From: Arthrobacter sp. zg-Y844
GTDB taxonomy: Bacteria; Actinomycetota; Actinomycetes; Actinomycetales; Micrococcaceae
NCBI RefSeq assembly: GCF_024385465.1
Contig: NZ_JANFLS010000001.1
Coordinates: 1 to 64,000, forward strand
Length of the DNA stretch: 64,000 nt
Reading direction: 5' to 3'
Part shown: positions 55,842 to 64,000 of the stretch, piece after piece
Position numbering within the stretch: the stretch's first letter is position 1
Layout of the letters: the number at the start of each line of letters is the position of its first letter
Made by a program: the position numbers and the translations under genes
The notes under the pieces: generated by a model
Told to the model about the DNA's origin: nothing
Databases searched by the model: none
Seen by the model: the letters and a program-made list of their open reading frames with translations, nothing else

Positions 55842-58800
55842 TCAGTGGATAAGGGCCTCGCCGGCGCTGTAACGGACCGAGGAACCGTTGCGGCCCTTGA
55901 GGATCTGGAGCTGCGCCGGGATCCGTTGTTTCATTTCCGCCACGTGGCTGACAAGCCCGACCACCCGGCCGCCGTCGCGCAGCCCTTCCAGCGCGTCCAT
56001 GACCTGCTCCAGGGACTGCTCGTCGAGGCTGCCGAACCCTTCATCCACGAACAGGGTTTCAATGTTCACGCCCCCTGCTTCCTGCTGGACCACGTCAGCC
56101 AGTCCCAGGGCAAGGGCCAGGGAGGCCATGAAGCTTTCGCCGCCGGAAAGGGTGGAAGTATCCCGGTGCTGGCCGGTCCACTCGTCGGTGACGTGCAGGC
56201 CGAGGCCGGCCTTGCGGTTGCCGGACTTGGAATCGCTGTGTACCAGCGCGTACCGGCCTCCGGTCATGGCAGCCAGCCGTTCCGTGGCGGCCGCTGCCAC
56301 CTGCTCCAGCCGGGCAGCCAGGACGTAGGTACTCAGCGTCATCTTGTATTGGTTTTCGCCGCCGCCCCGGGCAGTATCCGCCACCGACTGCAGCAGGTCC
56401 CGCCGGGCGCGAAGGGGCGCGGTGCGTTTAAGCGACGCCTCCAGCTCGGTGGAGTATTCAGCGAGCCGCCCGGCGGAGCCTTCCAGCAGGCGGACGAGCA
56501 GGGCGGCCTCTTCCTGTTCCTTCCGTGCAGCCGCGGCCGCCTCTGCCGCCTCTGCCACGTCTTCCTCGTCCGGTACGGCCAGCGGCTCCCCCGCGGCGTC
56601 GTCCGGTCCGGCCGCTGCCTGGGATTCCCGCCGCAGCAGCAGCCTGCGGCCCTGCTCTTCCCAGTTCGAAACTGCCAAGGCGTAGGCGTCTGCGGTGGCG
56701 GCGTCGAGCAACGCAGCCTCAACCTCGGCCGCCGAAGCAAAGGCTGTTCCGGCCAGGGCGGCATCCAGTTCAGCGCTGACCCGGCCCGACTCGTCTTCGG
56801 CCGCGGCAGCCGCGCCTGCCGCCTCGCGGGCGGCGGCGGCAAGCTCCGCGAACAGCGTCAGGGACTGGACGCGTTCGCTGATGCTCGGGAAGCCCTGAAG
56901 GGCCTCGCCGATGCGCGCGGACAGTTCCGCTGCCTGTTCACGGGCTGCGGCGGCACGCGAATCCGCCTGTGCAGCAGCAATAAGGGCCTCGGAACGGGCA
57001 GCCTCGGCGGTCGCCAGTTCCGCAGCGATCGCCGTCAGGCGACGGTCTGCTTCGGCCAGCGACCGGACGGCGCCGCGGGCTTTCTCCAACTCTGCGCGGG
57101 CCACATCGAGCTGTTCCTGTGCGGCGGCGGCATCTCCTGCACCGCCGCGGGCGCGAAGGGCTGCGGTTTCCTCGGCAGCGGTACCGGCCAAGCGCCGGGC
57201 TTCTTCGTAGGCCGCTTCGGCCTTGCCCGCGCGTGCCTTGGCTGCCTGCTCGGCTTCGCGGGTGACCGGAGCCTCGCCGTCGGGCAGCGCCGCCGGGCGC
57301 GGGTGCTCGAGTCCCCCGCAAACCGGGCACGGCGCGCCGTCTGCGAGTTCCTGTGCCAGCTCCGCCGCTGCCTGGTCCAGGCGTGCCTGCAGCAGATCCT
57401 GCCACTGCTGCCGCAGATCCTGATACTCCTGCCGGGCGTCGGCAGCCGCCGTCGCGGTCGCTGCTGCGCGCTCGTTGGCGGCGGCATAGCCGCTGATGGT
57501 CGCGACCAGTTCTTCGGCGGCGGCCAGGGCGGTTTCTGCCCGCGGTTCCCCTTCCGCCAGCCGTCCCAGCGCCGCGGCTTCAGCGGCCAGTTCCGTCTCT
57601 TCCGCCCGCAGGGAGTCCAGCGAGGCGTCGGCGTCGATGGCCTGCGCCCGATGGGCTTCCGCAGCGTCCTGGTCCGCTCCGGCACGGGCGAGCAGGGCCA
57701 CGTTGCGTTCTTCGTCTTCCAACGCCGCGCGTACGGCTGCGAGGTCCGCACCGACGCGTGCCTCCACACCGTCCGGCAGCGTGGTCCCGGCGGCCGCCGA
57801 CACACCGTAGACAGGGGCCAGCACATGCTCGGCCAGCGCCTGCAGGGCGCCGGCCGCTTCGGTGCGGCGGTTTTCTGCACGCCGGGTAGCGGCTTCCGCG
57901 GCCCGTACGCTGCCTGCCAGCAGGGAGGCAGCCGCGTGGGTCGCAAGCGCGGCCCGCTGCGGCTCAATCTCCGCTTCGGACCGGGCATGTTCCGCTTCGT
58001 CCCGGATCAGCTGCTGCAGGGCAATGCCGCGGGCACGGCGGTGCTCGAATTCCTGCAGGTGCTTCTCGGCGCTTTCCCGTGCCGTCATCAGCTCCGCGAG
58101 TTCCTTGCGGGCCGCGGCGCTTCGGGAGTCGAGCTCCGCCTGGAACTGTTCGAGCTCCGTTTCCCCGCCCTCGGCCTCGACAACCTCGTTATCCGCTCCG
58201 CTGCCTTCTGCCAGTTCGCCGCGGTAGCGCCGGATTTCGTCACGTGCACGACGCAGCACGTGTTCGGACTGCTCCTGCGCTTTGTCAAAGCGGTCGGTGG
58301 CTTCGACAAGCTCGGCCTTGAGCCGGCGTTCTATGTCTTCAAACCGGGAGGTGCCGAAGAGCTGCTGCAGCAGCTGCTCGCGCGAGGCCGCATCGGCGCG
58401 CAGGAAGGCCGCAAAATCCCCCTGGGGCAGCATTACCACGCGGGTGAACTGCTCCCGGTTCATCCCGAGCAGCTCGGTGATTTCCGCTGAAGCTTCGTCG
58501 TTGCGGGACGACTTCTGGACCCACGCGCCGTCAACGAATTCGCTCAGCAGGGTCTTGGCCTGCTCGGTGACGGTGCTTTTCCCGCCCGCCCGCTTGGCCG
58601 GACGCTCCCACTGCGGGCTCCGGACAACTTCGAAGCGGCGGACACCGGAACTGAACTCGCAGACCACTTCGGGGGCCGTGTCCTGGGCAGCGTGGTCGCT
58701 GCGCAGCCGGCGTCCCTGCTGGCGGGCACCGGGGACGGTGCCGTAGAGGGCGAAGCAGATGGCGTCGAGCACGCTGGTTTTCCCCGCACCCGTGGGTCCG

Positions 58801-58901
58801 TTCAACAGGAAGAGCCCGTGGGCGCCCAGCTCGTCGAAGTCGATAACCTGCCGGTCTGCGAACGGGCCGAAGGCCTGCATTTCCAAGCGGTGGATTCTCA
58901 C
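55842..58901 (-). CDS. sbcC: Exonuclease SbcC (SMC-like ATPase)
   Basis: A 1019-residue SMC-type ATPase subunit of the SbcCD (Rad50/Mre11) complex, which opens hairpins and cleans DNA ends. Walker A GPTGAGKTSV is at residues 35-43. Long coiled coils meet at a zinc hook with CPVCG, near residue 530. The C-terminal ATPase half has the signature LSGGESFMASLALALGLAD and Walker B ETLFVDEGFGSLDE. The coiled-coil arms are Ala/Glu-rich. GTG 58901 overlaps the sbcD stop by 4 bases. Confidence 0.96.
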   Translation of the reverse strand: MRIHRLEMQAFGPFADRQVIDFDELGAHGLFLLNGPTGAGKTSVLDAICFALYGTVPGARQQGRRLRSDHAAQDTAPEVVCEFSSGVRRFEVVRSPQWERPAKRAGGKSTVTEQAKTLLSEFVDGAWVQKSSRNDEASAEITELLGMNREQFTRVVMLPQGDFAAFLRADAASREQLLQQLFGTSRFEDIERRLKAELVEATDRFDKAQEQSEHVLRRARDEIRRYRGELAEGSGADNEVVEAEGGETELEQFQAELDSRSAAARKELAELMTARESAEKHLQEFEHRRARGIALQQLIRDEAEHARSEAEIEPQRAALATHAAASLLAGSVRAAEAATRRAENRRTEAAGALQALAEHVLAPVYGVSAAAGTTLPDGVEARVGADLAAVRAALEDEERNVALLARAGADQDAAEAHRAQAIDADASLDSLRAEETELAAEAAALGRLAEGEPRAETALAAAEELVATISGYAAANERAAATATAAADARQEYQDLRQQWQDLLQARLDQAAAELAQELADGAPCPVCGGLEHPRPAALPDGEAPVTREAEQAAKARAGKAEAAYEEARRLAGTAAEETAALRARGGAGDAAAAQEQLDVARAELEKARGAVRSLAEADRRLTAIAAELATAEAARSEALIAAAQADSRAAAAREQAAELSARIGEALQGFPSISERVQSLTLFAELAAAAREAAGAAAAAEDESGRVSAELDAALAGTAFASAAEVEAALLDAATADAYALAVSNWEEQGRRLLLRRESQAAAGPDDAAGEPLAVPDEEDVAEAAEAAAAARKEQEEAALLVRLLEGSAGRLAEYSTELEASLKRTAPLRARRDLLQSVADTARGGGENQYKMTLSTYVLAARLEQVAAAATERLAAMTGGRYALVHSDSKSGNRKAGLGLHVTDEWTGQHRDTSTLSGGESFMASLALALGLADVVQQEAGGVNIETLFVDEGFGSLDEQSLEQVMDALEGLRDGGRVVGLVSHVAEMKQRIPAQLQILKGRNGSSVRYSAGEALIH

Positions 58902-60061
58902 TGTGCTGCCTCTGCTTCGCGGACCTTGCCCAGGATTTCGATGAAGAGGTCCTTTTCCTCATCGGCTGCGCTGCGCGAGCGGACGTGCTCAAGGAAGCCG
59001 CAGCAGATGTCGAGATCGTCAGTCGCCTTCGCCAGCCGCTGGCTGTACGTCTGGTCCGGCCCCCGGGCGCCGCCCTCCGGATCGAAGGCCAGGACGAGGG
59101 TGTCCGGGAAGCGGGTGCGGAGCAGTTCCATGGCCTTGGCGGGCCGCTGGCTGTCTGTCAGGGTGACCTGGCAGTAGGCATCCTGGGCCTCGGCAAGATC
59201 CGGATCCGCCAGGAGATCGTCGAGCTTGCCGCGCAGCACCGCCAGCCGGCGCCGGGCCGGCCAGGTGACCGCCTCTACGGAAGCGAGGCCGTCGCCGTCG
59301 AACTCCAGCAGCCATCCGCCCTTGGCCTGCCGTGCCTCGGAGAAGGAATACGGGAGCGGTGAGCCGCTGTAACGGACCGCGGGGCTCAGCTGCTGCCGGC
59401 CGTGCAGGTGTCCCAGGGCTGTGTAGGAGAACTCGTCGAACAGGTCCAGTGGGACGGCACCAAGCCCGCCCACCGCCAGGTCGCGTTCGCTGTCACTGCT
59501 GATGCCGCCGCTGGCGAACGTATGGGCCATCACTACGGATGCGACGGGCGCCCCGGCCTGTTCGCGGGCAAGGATGTCCGCGCGGATGCGCCGTACGGCC
59601 GCCTCGGTGACGGAGAAGTGGTTCGGGACCTCAACGCCCAGCTCCCCGGCGGCGAGGCGGGGCTCCAGGTACGGGATGCCGTAGACGGCCACCGGCCTGC
59701 CCTCGGCGGGCAGCAGCACGGGGCGGGCAATGTCTTCATACCGCGTGCGCAGGTGCACGCCGGCCCGCTCGAAGAGTGCGCTGCCAAAACCCAGCCGGGC
59801 GGCGGAATCATGGTTGCCGCTGGACAGCACCACCACCGCGCCGGCACCCGTGATGCGCTCCAGCGCCGAATCCAGCAGGCGCACGGTGTCCACCGCCGGA
59901 AGCGCGCGGTCATATACGTCTCCCGCGATCAGCACGGCATCCACCCGCTGTTCCCGGACAGTGTCCACGAGGCGGTCGATGAAGTCCGCCTGGGCATCGA
60001 GCATTCCCACGCCGTGGAAGGATCGGCCCAGGTGCCAGTCTGAAGTGTGCAGTAAACGCAT
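58898..60061 (-). CDS. sbcD: Exonuclease SbcD (Mre11-like nuclease)
   Basis: A 387-residue calcineurin-like Mn-dependent nuclease. Metal-binding motifs in order: TSDWHLGRSF (residues 6-15), AGDVYDRALP, SSGNHDSA, VMAHTF and GHLHGRQQ. The C-terminal half is the capping domain that contacts SbcC. It starts with ATG 60061 and its last bases overlap the sbcC start, so both subunits are made from one message. Confidence 0.96.
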   Translation of the reverse strand: MRLLHTSDWHLGRSFHGVGMLDAQADFIDRLVDTVREQRVDAVLIAGDVYDRALPAVDTVRLLDSALERITGAGAVVVLSSGNHDSAARLGFGSALFERAGVHLRTRYEDIARPVLLPAEGRPVAVYGIPYLEPRLAAGELGVEVPNHFSVTEAAVRRIRADILAREQAGAPVASVVMAHTFASGGISSDSERDLAVGGLGAVPLDLFDEFSYTALGHLHGRQQLSPAVRYSGSPLPYSFSEARQAKGGWLLEFDGDGLASVEAVTWPARRRLAVLRGKLDDLLADPDLAEAQDAYCQVTLTDSQRPAKAMELLRTRFPDTLVLAFDPEGGARGPDQTYSQRLAKATDDLDICCGFLEHVRSRSAADEEKDLFIEILGKVREAEAAQ

Positions 60062-60100
60062 GTCTTAAAAACTACAGCCCGGCTCCGACAGTTAACGGAT

Positions 60101-60130
60101 CGGGGGCAGCGGCGTGTGCCGCTGCCCCCG
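60101..60130 (-). terminator. Hairpin downstream of the aquaporin gene
   Basis: A perfect 13-bp stem CGGGGGCAGCGGC and complement, loop GTGT, 29 bases after the aquaporin stop and before sbcD. No T run follows. Confidence 0.75.
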
Positions 60131-60159
60131 GGGGTCCTGCATTTTTAGTGCCTTAGGTC

Positions 60160-61179
60160 CTAGGCGCGGTTGCCCGGCGTGCCGTCCTCCGGACGGGAGG
60201 TGCCGTCGGCCGGCTTGTCGAAGAAGCCGCGGGCTTCCTCGTCAACAACCGGCTTCGTGCTGCCGGCTGCCGGCGTGGCTGCTGCCGGCTTGGCCAGCGT
60301 GGCCGGCTTGACGGTTTCGGTGTCATCCCCAGCAAGCGTGTCCTCCTCCAGGAAGGAGTCCGCCGGGCTGCGGTGGGCGTCGATGGTCATGTCCACGCTG
60401 CGGAAAATCAGGCCGGCAATCACTGCGCCGAGCAAGGGTGCAGCCCAGAAGAGCCACACCTGCTCCAGTGCCCAGCCTTCGGAGAAGATAGCGACGGCGG
60501 TGGAGCGGGCCGGGTTGATGCCGCCGTTGGTGACGGGAACAAGGACGGTCAGCAGGACGGCATAGGTCACGCCGACGGCGAAGGCGCCTGACACGGCGAG
60601 GGACTTGCGGGAGCCCGTGCCTGCCTTGCGGGACGCTGCGCCGAGGAAGACGGCAGTCAGCAGGGCACCGGCAACAACCTCCATCAGCAGCGCGCTGGGA
60701 AGCGGGAAGAGGTTCGTCGAGTGCTCGTCGTAACCGTTGGCCGTGCCGGTCAGGAACTGACGGGCCTGCTCACCGATCTGGTCGTGGCCGGTGATGACCA
60801 CCCACAGGATCGCAACACCGAGTATGGCGCCGACCAGCTGGGCCACGATGTACGGCAGGACGAACTTCCAGGCCGTGCGGCCGGCCACTGCGCTGCCGAG
60901 CGTGATTGCGGGGTTGAAGTGGCCGCCGGAAATGTAGCCGAAAGCCACCATTGCACCGGCAAGGGCCAGGCCGAAGGCCAGCGGCGAGCCAATGCCGCCG
61001 CCGGCGGTGTTGCCGAAGATGGCAATCCCGATGCCGACGAAGAGAAGCAGGAACGAACCGATGGCCTCGGCTACCGTCCGTCCGACAAACCCGTAGTTGT
61101 AGCCACCGTTTGCAGGCGCCGCAGTGCGGGCGGGCGCTGCGGCCCGGGCTCCGCTGAGTGGTAAGGACTCAGATGACAT
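60160..61179 (-). CDS. aqpZ: Aquaporin Z-type water channel
   Basis: A 339-residue MIP-family channel. Six helices and two NPA loops are present: GGHFNPAITLG and GGINPARSTAV. Ser follows the second NPAR where glycerol facilitators have Asp, which indicates a water channel rather than GlpF. The sequence after it (AIFSEGWALEQVWLFW) also matches AqpZ closely. The C-terminus is unusual: about 75 residues of charged and Ala/Pro-rich sequence, likely a cytoplasmic tail. The start ATG 61179 has a weak GGAATCC site. Confidence 0.93.
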   Translation of the reverse strand: MSSESLPLSGARAAAPARTAAPANGGYNYGFVGRTVAEAIGSFLLLFVGIGIAIFGNTAGGGIGSPLAFGLALAGAMVAFGYISGGHFNPAITLGSAVAGRTAWKFVLPYIVAQLVGAILGVAILWVVITGHDQIGEQARQFLTGTANGYDEHSTNLFPLPSALLMEVVAGALLTAVFLGAASRKAGTGSRKSLAVSGAFAVGVTYAVLLTVLVPVTNGGINPARSTAVAIFSEGWALEQVWLFWAAPLLGAVIAGLIFRSVDMTIDAHRSPADSFLEEDTLAGDDTETVKPATLAKPAAATPAAGSTKPVVDEEARGFFDKPADGTSRPEDGTPGNRA

Positions 61180-61535
61180 GGAAGAAGGATTCCTAACGTG
61201 TGGGTGGCGGCACCGGATTCACGGCTGCCGGTACAAAACAGAAGCGGTACTCGGCATGGCCTGCACCGAACGGTACGGCGGGGACATGCTCGGACTCACT
61301 ACAAACTACCCCACCGTGTCAGCGCAGCCTGTTAACTTCCTGAATTTGCCCTGTACGCCAACCGGGCGTGGTTCCGGCGGCACCTGCCCTGCGCTCCCGG
61401 CGCCACAGGGTCCCACCCGATGGTGCCGGTGTTGCCGGTGAGGTCACACCAGGGCGCTCCCGCCCCACACGGTGGGATGCTGTGCGGCCCGGCCCGGGCC
61501 CGGCTCCCCGCCGAACCCGGCATTATGCTGGAGGA
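61180..61535. other. Intergenic region between aqpZ and the ADPRH-like gene
   Basis: A 356-base region between divergent genes. No convincing reading frame or terminator is seen. On the right, TATGCT (61524-61529) ends six bases before the GTG at 61536 and is a likely -10 box for a leaderless message. Confidence 0.5.
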
Positions 61536-62570
61536 GTGATCCCCGAACCCGCTTCCGCTCCTGCCTTCCTTTCCTCCGCTGCCCTGTCGCCGAAGATCCG
61601 GGGCTGCCTCCTCGGCGGCGCACTGGGCGATGCCGCCGGCCATGCCGCCGGGGATTCCTCCGGCACCTCGATCACGGCGGACACACAGCTGGCCCTGTAT
61701 TCCCTCGACGGGCTGCTGGAGGCCATTGAATGGGCAAATCAGGGAGTGGGAGCGGACGAGACGGCGTGCATCTGGCTGGCCTATCTCCGCTGGATGCGCG
61801 GCCGGGGGCTGCCGCTTCCCGAGAACGGTCCGTCGCCGCTGCCCCGCCCCATCGACGCGGAGCCGCTGCTGCAGCCGGCCGGAACCGAGCAGGCCGCAGA
61901 CCTGGACCCCGACGTCCTGCAGGCGCTCTCCACCGGGGAAATGGGTACCCGGCAGCGCCCGCTCAACACCGGCGTCGACACTCCTGCCGCGCTGGTGCGC
62001 TCTGCCCCGTTCGGGCTGCTCCCCTATGTCGGGACCGAAACGGTCTACAAGCTGGCCCTTGACGCTGCCTCGCTGACGCACGGACATCCTTCGGCCCGGC
62101 ACAGCGCAGCAGTCTTCGCGTCGATGGTGCACGGTCTGCTGGCGCCGGGGGCAACGCTCCGCAGCGCGGCAATGGAGTCGCTGGCCCAAGCCCGGGCCAA
62201 CGGAGTTCCGGAGCTCGCGGACCGGCTGCAGGCGGTACTGGCCGACGACGGCGGTGCGGGTGCAGCAGGCACCGGCACCCCGGGCGGGACGCCCACGGCG
62301 GAAGAAGCCCTGGCGATCGGACTGCACGCCGCGCAGGCCGTGGAAGACGCAGCGGACGCTGCCGTGGAAGACGGGGACCTCAGTGCGGCAACAGCAGCTG
62401 CCATCCGGGACGCGGCAACAGCAGGCGGCGCGCCGGCCGCCGTCGTGACGGGAAGCCTGCTGGGGACCCGGTACGGCACCCTTCCGGAAACCGGCTTGGA
62501 GGCGCTGAAGGAACGCGGGGTTATTGAGAAACTGGCCTCGGGGTTCATCGCGGCCACGGTCGCACCCTAG
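61536..62570 (+). CDS. ADP-ribosylglycohydrolase-like protein with degenerate metal sites
   Basis: A 344-residue protein of the ADP_ribosyl_GH (DraG/ARH) fold, seen in GCLLGGALGDAAG near residue 23 and in the helix THGHPSARHSAAVFASMVHGLL. Active members need Asp clusters that bind two Mg2+ ions. Here the first motif is TADT (residues 47-50) instead of TDDT, and the C-terminal GGDxDT is GGAPAA (residues 297-302). Thus several ligands are missing and catalysis is doubtful. GTG 61536 was chosen from the fold start and the nearby -10 box; the frame is open to 61368. It may bind ADP-ribose without cutting it. Confidence 0.8.
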   Translation: MIPEPASAPAFLSSAALSPKIRGCLLGGALGDAAGHAAGDSSGTSITADTQLALYSLDGLLEAIEWANQGVGADETACIWLAYLRWMRGRGLPLPENGPSPLPRPIDAEPLLQPAGTEQAADLDPDVLQALSTGEMGTRQRPLNTGVDTPAALVRSAPFGLLPYVGTETVYKLALDAASLTHGHPSARHSAAVFASMVHGLLAPGATLRSAAMESLAQARANGVPELADRLQAVLADDGGAGAAGTGTPGGTPTAEEALAIGLHAAQAVEDAADAAVEDGDLSAATAAAIRDAATAGGAPAAVVTGSLLGTRYGTLPETGLEALKERGVIEKLASGFIAATVAP

Positions 62571-62595
62571 GAGAATCTGCCGGCCGCTGGTCCCG

Positions 62596-63612
62596 CTACT
62601 GCGATGCCCGCGGCCAAATGCCGCCGAGGGTCTGCAGGAATTCGGCTTCCGACAGGACTTCGATGCGCTGGCCCCGCTCGTGCAGGTCCAGCACCCGCCG
62701 TGCCTTGCCGGTCAGGCGCCCGCTGCGCAGGTCCCCGGGCTCAAAACCGTCCCCGACCACCAGCACACTGGTGGCGCGGGTGACGTTGCTGGCCGTACGG
62801 GCGCCGACCTCTGCGGCCCGGTCCTTCGCGGTCTGGCGGGCCATGCCCAGGTTGCCGGTGAACACAACAGTCTGGCCGAACAGGGGATGCGCCGGGTCCG
62901 CCAGCGGATTAGGCGGCGGATTGTCACCCTCCGACGGCCAGCCCTGCCACCCGCCGGCTGCCGCAGCCGGCGTACCGGTGCCCCGGGCCAGGGCATCCCT
63001 CGTGGCCTTGGAGAGCGGGTGCTGCCCCGGCACGTAGGCCGGCAGATGAGACGCGGGCCGGCCGTCGCGCAGGAAAAACTCCGGCATCGACCGGGCGCCG
63101 CTGCGGCGGGCAATATCCACCATGATCCCGGCGCAGGCCCGTGCGTCCTCGGTGGCGTCGTGGTGGTTCAGCAGGGGCACTCCGGCAGCTTCCGCGGCAA
63201 AGGGCAGCGAATGCGACGGCAACTGGTAGGTGCGCCGCGAATGGACCACTGTGCAGGTGTAGTCATACGCCGGGCCCGCCAGCTCGGAGACCTCCAATGC
63301 GGAACGGATCACGCCCAGGTCAAAGGCGGCATTGTGCGCCACCAGCAGGTCATCGCCGATGAAGGCGCCGATCTCCGGAAAGAGTTCACCGAACCGGGGA
63401 GCTCCTGCCACCATCCCGGGTTCAATGCCGTGGATCCGCACGTTGCGCGGATCAAAGTAGTCGTGCCCCTCCGGAGGCCGCATCAGCCAGGACGCTTCCT
63501 CGACAACCTGTCCCCCGCGGACCCGGACCAGGCCCACGGAACATGGCGAGCCGCGGAAGCCGTTGGCTGTTTCAAAATCTATTGCGGTAAAACTGAGCCC
63601 TGCCTCAGGCAT
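62596..63612 (-). CDS. DEDDh 3'-5' exonuclease with BRCT domain
   Basis: A 338-residue protein. The N-terminal exonuclease of the DNA polymerase III epsilon type (residues 5-175) has the motifs FTAIDFETA, HNAAFDLGVI and HDATEDARACA. A BRCT domain closes the protein (about 255-335: PLFGQTVVFTGNLGMARQ, then VGDGFEPGD). A Pro/Gly-rich linker joins the two. This fusion is seen in actinobacterial repair or proofreading proteins. ATG 63612 was chosen; its first 8 bases overlap the end of the dedA gene, and the frame is open upstream to 63681. Confidence 0.9.
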   Translation of the reverse strand: MPEAGLSFTAIDFETANGFRGSPCSVGLVRVRGGQVVEEASWLMRPPEGHDYFDPRNVRIHGIEPGMVAGAPRFGELFPEIGAFIGDDLLVAHNAAFDLGVIRSALEVSELAGPAYDYTCTVVHSRRTYQLPSHSLPFAAEAAGVPLLNHHDATEDARACAGIMVDIARRSGARSMPEFFLRDGRPASHLPAYVPGQHPLSKATRDALARGTGTPAAAAGGWQGWPSEGDNPPPNPLADPAHPLFGQTVVFTGNLGMARQTAKDRAAEVGARTASNVTRATSVLVVGDGFEPGDLRSGRLTGKARRVLDLHERGQRIEVLSEAEFLQTLGGIWPRASQ

Positions 63613-64000
63613 TGCCGCGGGCCGCCTGCTTCCGCCGGGAGCTACGCACCTTGGAAACCACGAACCAAACCGCCGCGGCAATTACCGCCACGATGACGAT
63701 CTTCTGGAAAACGCCGGCGTACTCTTCGACGATGTGCCAGCTTTCACCCAAGTAGTAACCGGCCGCGATGAAGATTGCGTTCCAGATCAGGCTGCCTGCA
63801 GTGGTCAGGGCCGTGAAGGTCAGCAGGTGCATCCGTTCGATGCCGGCAGGGATCGAGATGAGGCTGCGGAACAGCGGGATCATCCGGCCGAAGAACACGG
63901 CCTTGTTCCCGTGCCGCCCGAACCAGGCCTCGACTTTGTCCACGTCCTCCAGGTCCACCAGCGGCACCTTCGCGACCAGCCTGCGCATCCGGTTCCGGCC
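63605..64000 (-). CDS. DedA-family membrane protein, cut by the window edge
   Basis: The C-terminal part of a DedA/SNARE-associated-Golgi family protein; the N-terminus lies beyond position 64000. Visible are GRMIPLFRSLISIPAGIERMHL, in which the family's conserved Arg and Pro residues appear, and at least two membrane helices, ending in a basic tail. DedA proteins are flippases for lipid carriers and keep envelope homeostasis. The stop overlaps the start of the exonuclease gene by 8 bases. Confidence 0.85.
   Translation of the reverse strand, partial: GRNRMRRLVAKVPLVDLEDVDKVEAWFGRHGNKAVFFGRMIPLFRSLISIPAGIERMHLLTFTALTTAGSLIWNAIFIAAGYYLGESWHIVEEYAGVFQKIVIVAVIAAAVWFVVSKVRSSRRKQAARGNA

Noticed and set aside
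55845-58490. An 881-codon open frame opposite sbcC
   Set aside because: Antisense shadow of sbcC, with low-complexity Arg/Gly/Cys translation and no ribosome site.

Overview
The window is GC-rich chromosomal DNA with short intergenic gaps and many GTG and TTG starts. Several genes have a -10 box placed so close to the start codon that leaderless transcripts are likely. Gene content and order point to an actinobacterium of the Arthrobacter/Micrococcaceae type: an ilvB-ilvN-ilvC operon with an attenuator, a long SerA, malate:quinone oxidoreductase, SbcC/SbcD, a CE1758-family luciferase-like monooxygenase and a DUF222-HNH protein. I see no rRNA, phage, transposase, CRISPR array or origin.

Layout. 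0.4-3.5 kb (minus): leuB-ilvE-MBL hydrolase. 3.6-9.2 kb (plus): a sensor kinase/response regulator pair, a YjbR-like protein and a MacB/LolD-type ABC exporter. 9.3-21.3 kb, mostly minus: metG, serA, ilvC, ilvN, ilvB and ilvD. The ilvBNC leader encodes a 13-residue peptide, [13 protein letters not shown], followed by an intrinsic terminator, which is a classic branched-chain amino acid attenuator. 21.8-27.6 kb: two identical tRNA-Lys genes, a secreted tannase/feruloyl-esterase-like enzyme, a GNAT protein, RtcB, a MarR regulator divergent from a peroxiredoxin, and tRNA-Leu. 27.8-35.9 kb: an oligopeptide ABC transporter split over both strands, with two paralogous lipoprotein binding proteins, one permease pair and one fused double ATPase. 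36-42.6 kb: mqo, an RND exporter and a DUF222-HNH protein.

42.8-52.9 kb: an LLM monooxygenase with its MarR regulator and a palindromic operator on the promoter, an MFS exporter, an M20 peptidase, an Lrp/AsnC regulator, an amino acid permease, and a branched-chain (or acetoin-type) 2-oxoacid dehydrogenase operon. The E2 of that operon is odd. A stand-alone lipoyl domain and an alpha/beta hydrolase lie in the same reading frame, separated only by one TAG codon and one sense codon, as if an AcoC-like fusion had been cut by an amber stop. 53-64 kb: a soluble Ser/Thr kinase behind a strong leader hairpin, a 56-residue acidic protein, an MFS exporter, sbcDC, aquaporin Z, an ADP-ribosylglycohydrolase-like protein that has lost its metal-binding motifs, a DEDDh exonuclease with a BRCT domain, and a DedA protein cut by the window end.

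Taken together the window pairs branched-chain amino acid synthesis (attenuated ilvBNC, ilvD, leuB, ilvE) with a probable degradation route (the bkd-like operon, apparently under an AsnC regulator), plus peptide and amino acid uptake. The most interesting points are the amber-split E2, the ilv attenuator, the ADPRH pseudoenzyme candidate, the kinase leader hairpin and several specific operator candidates.
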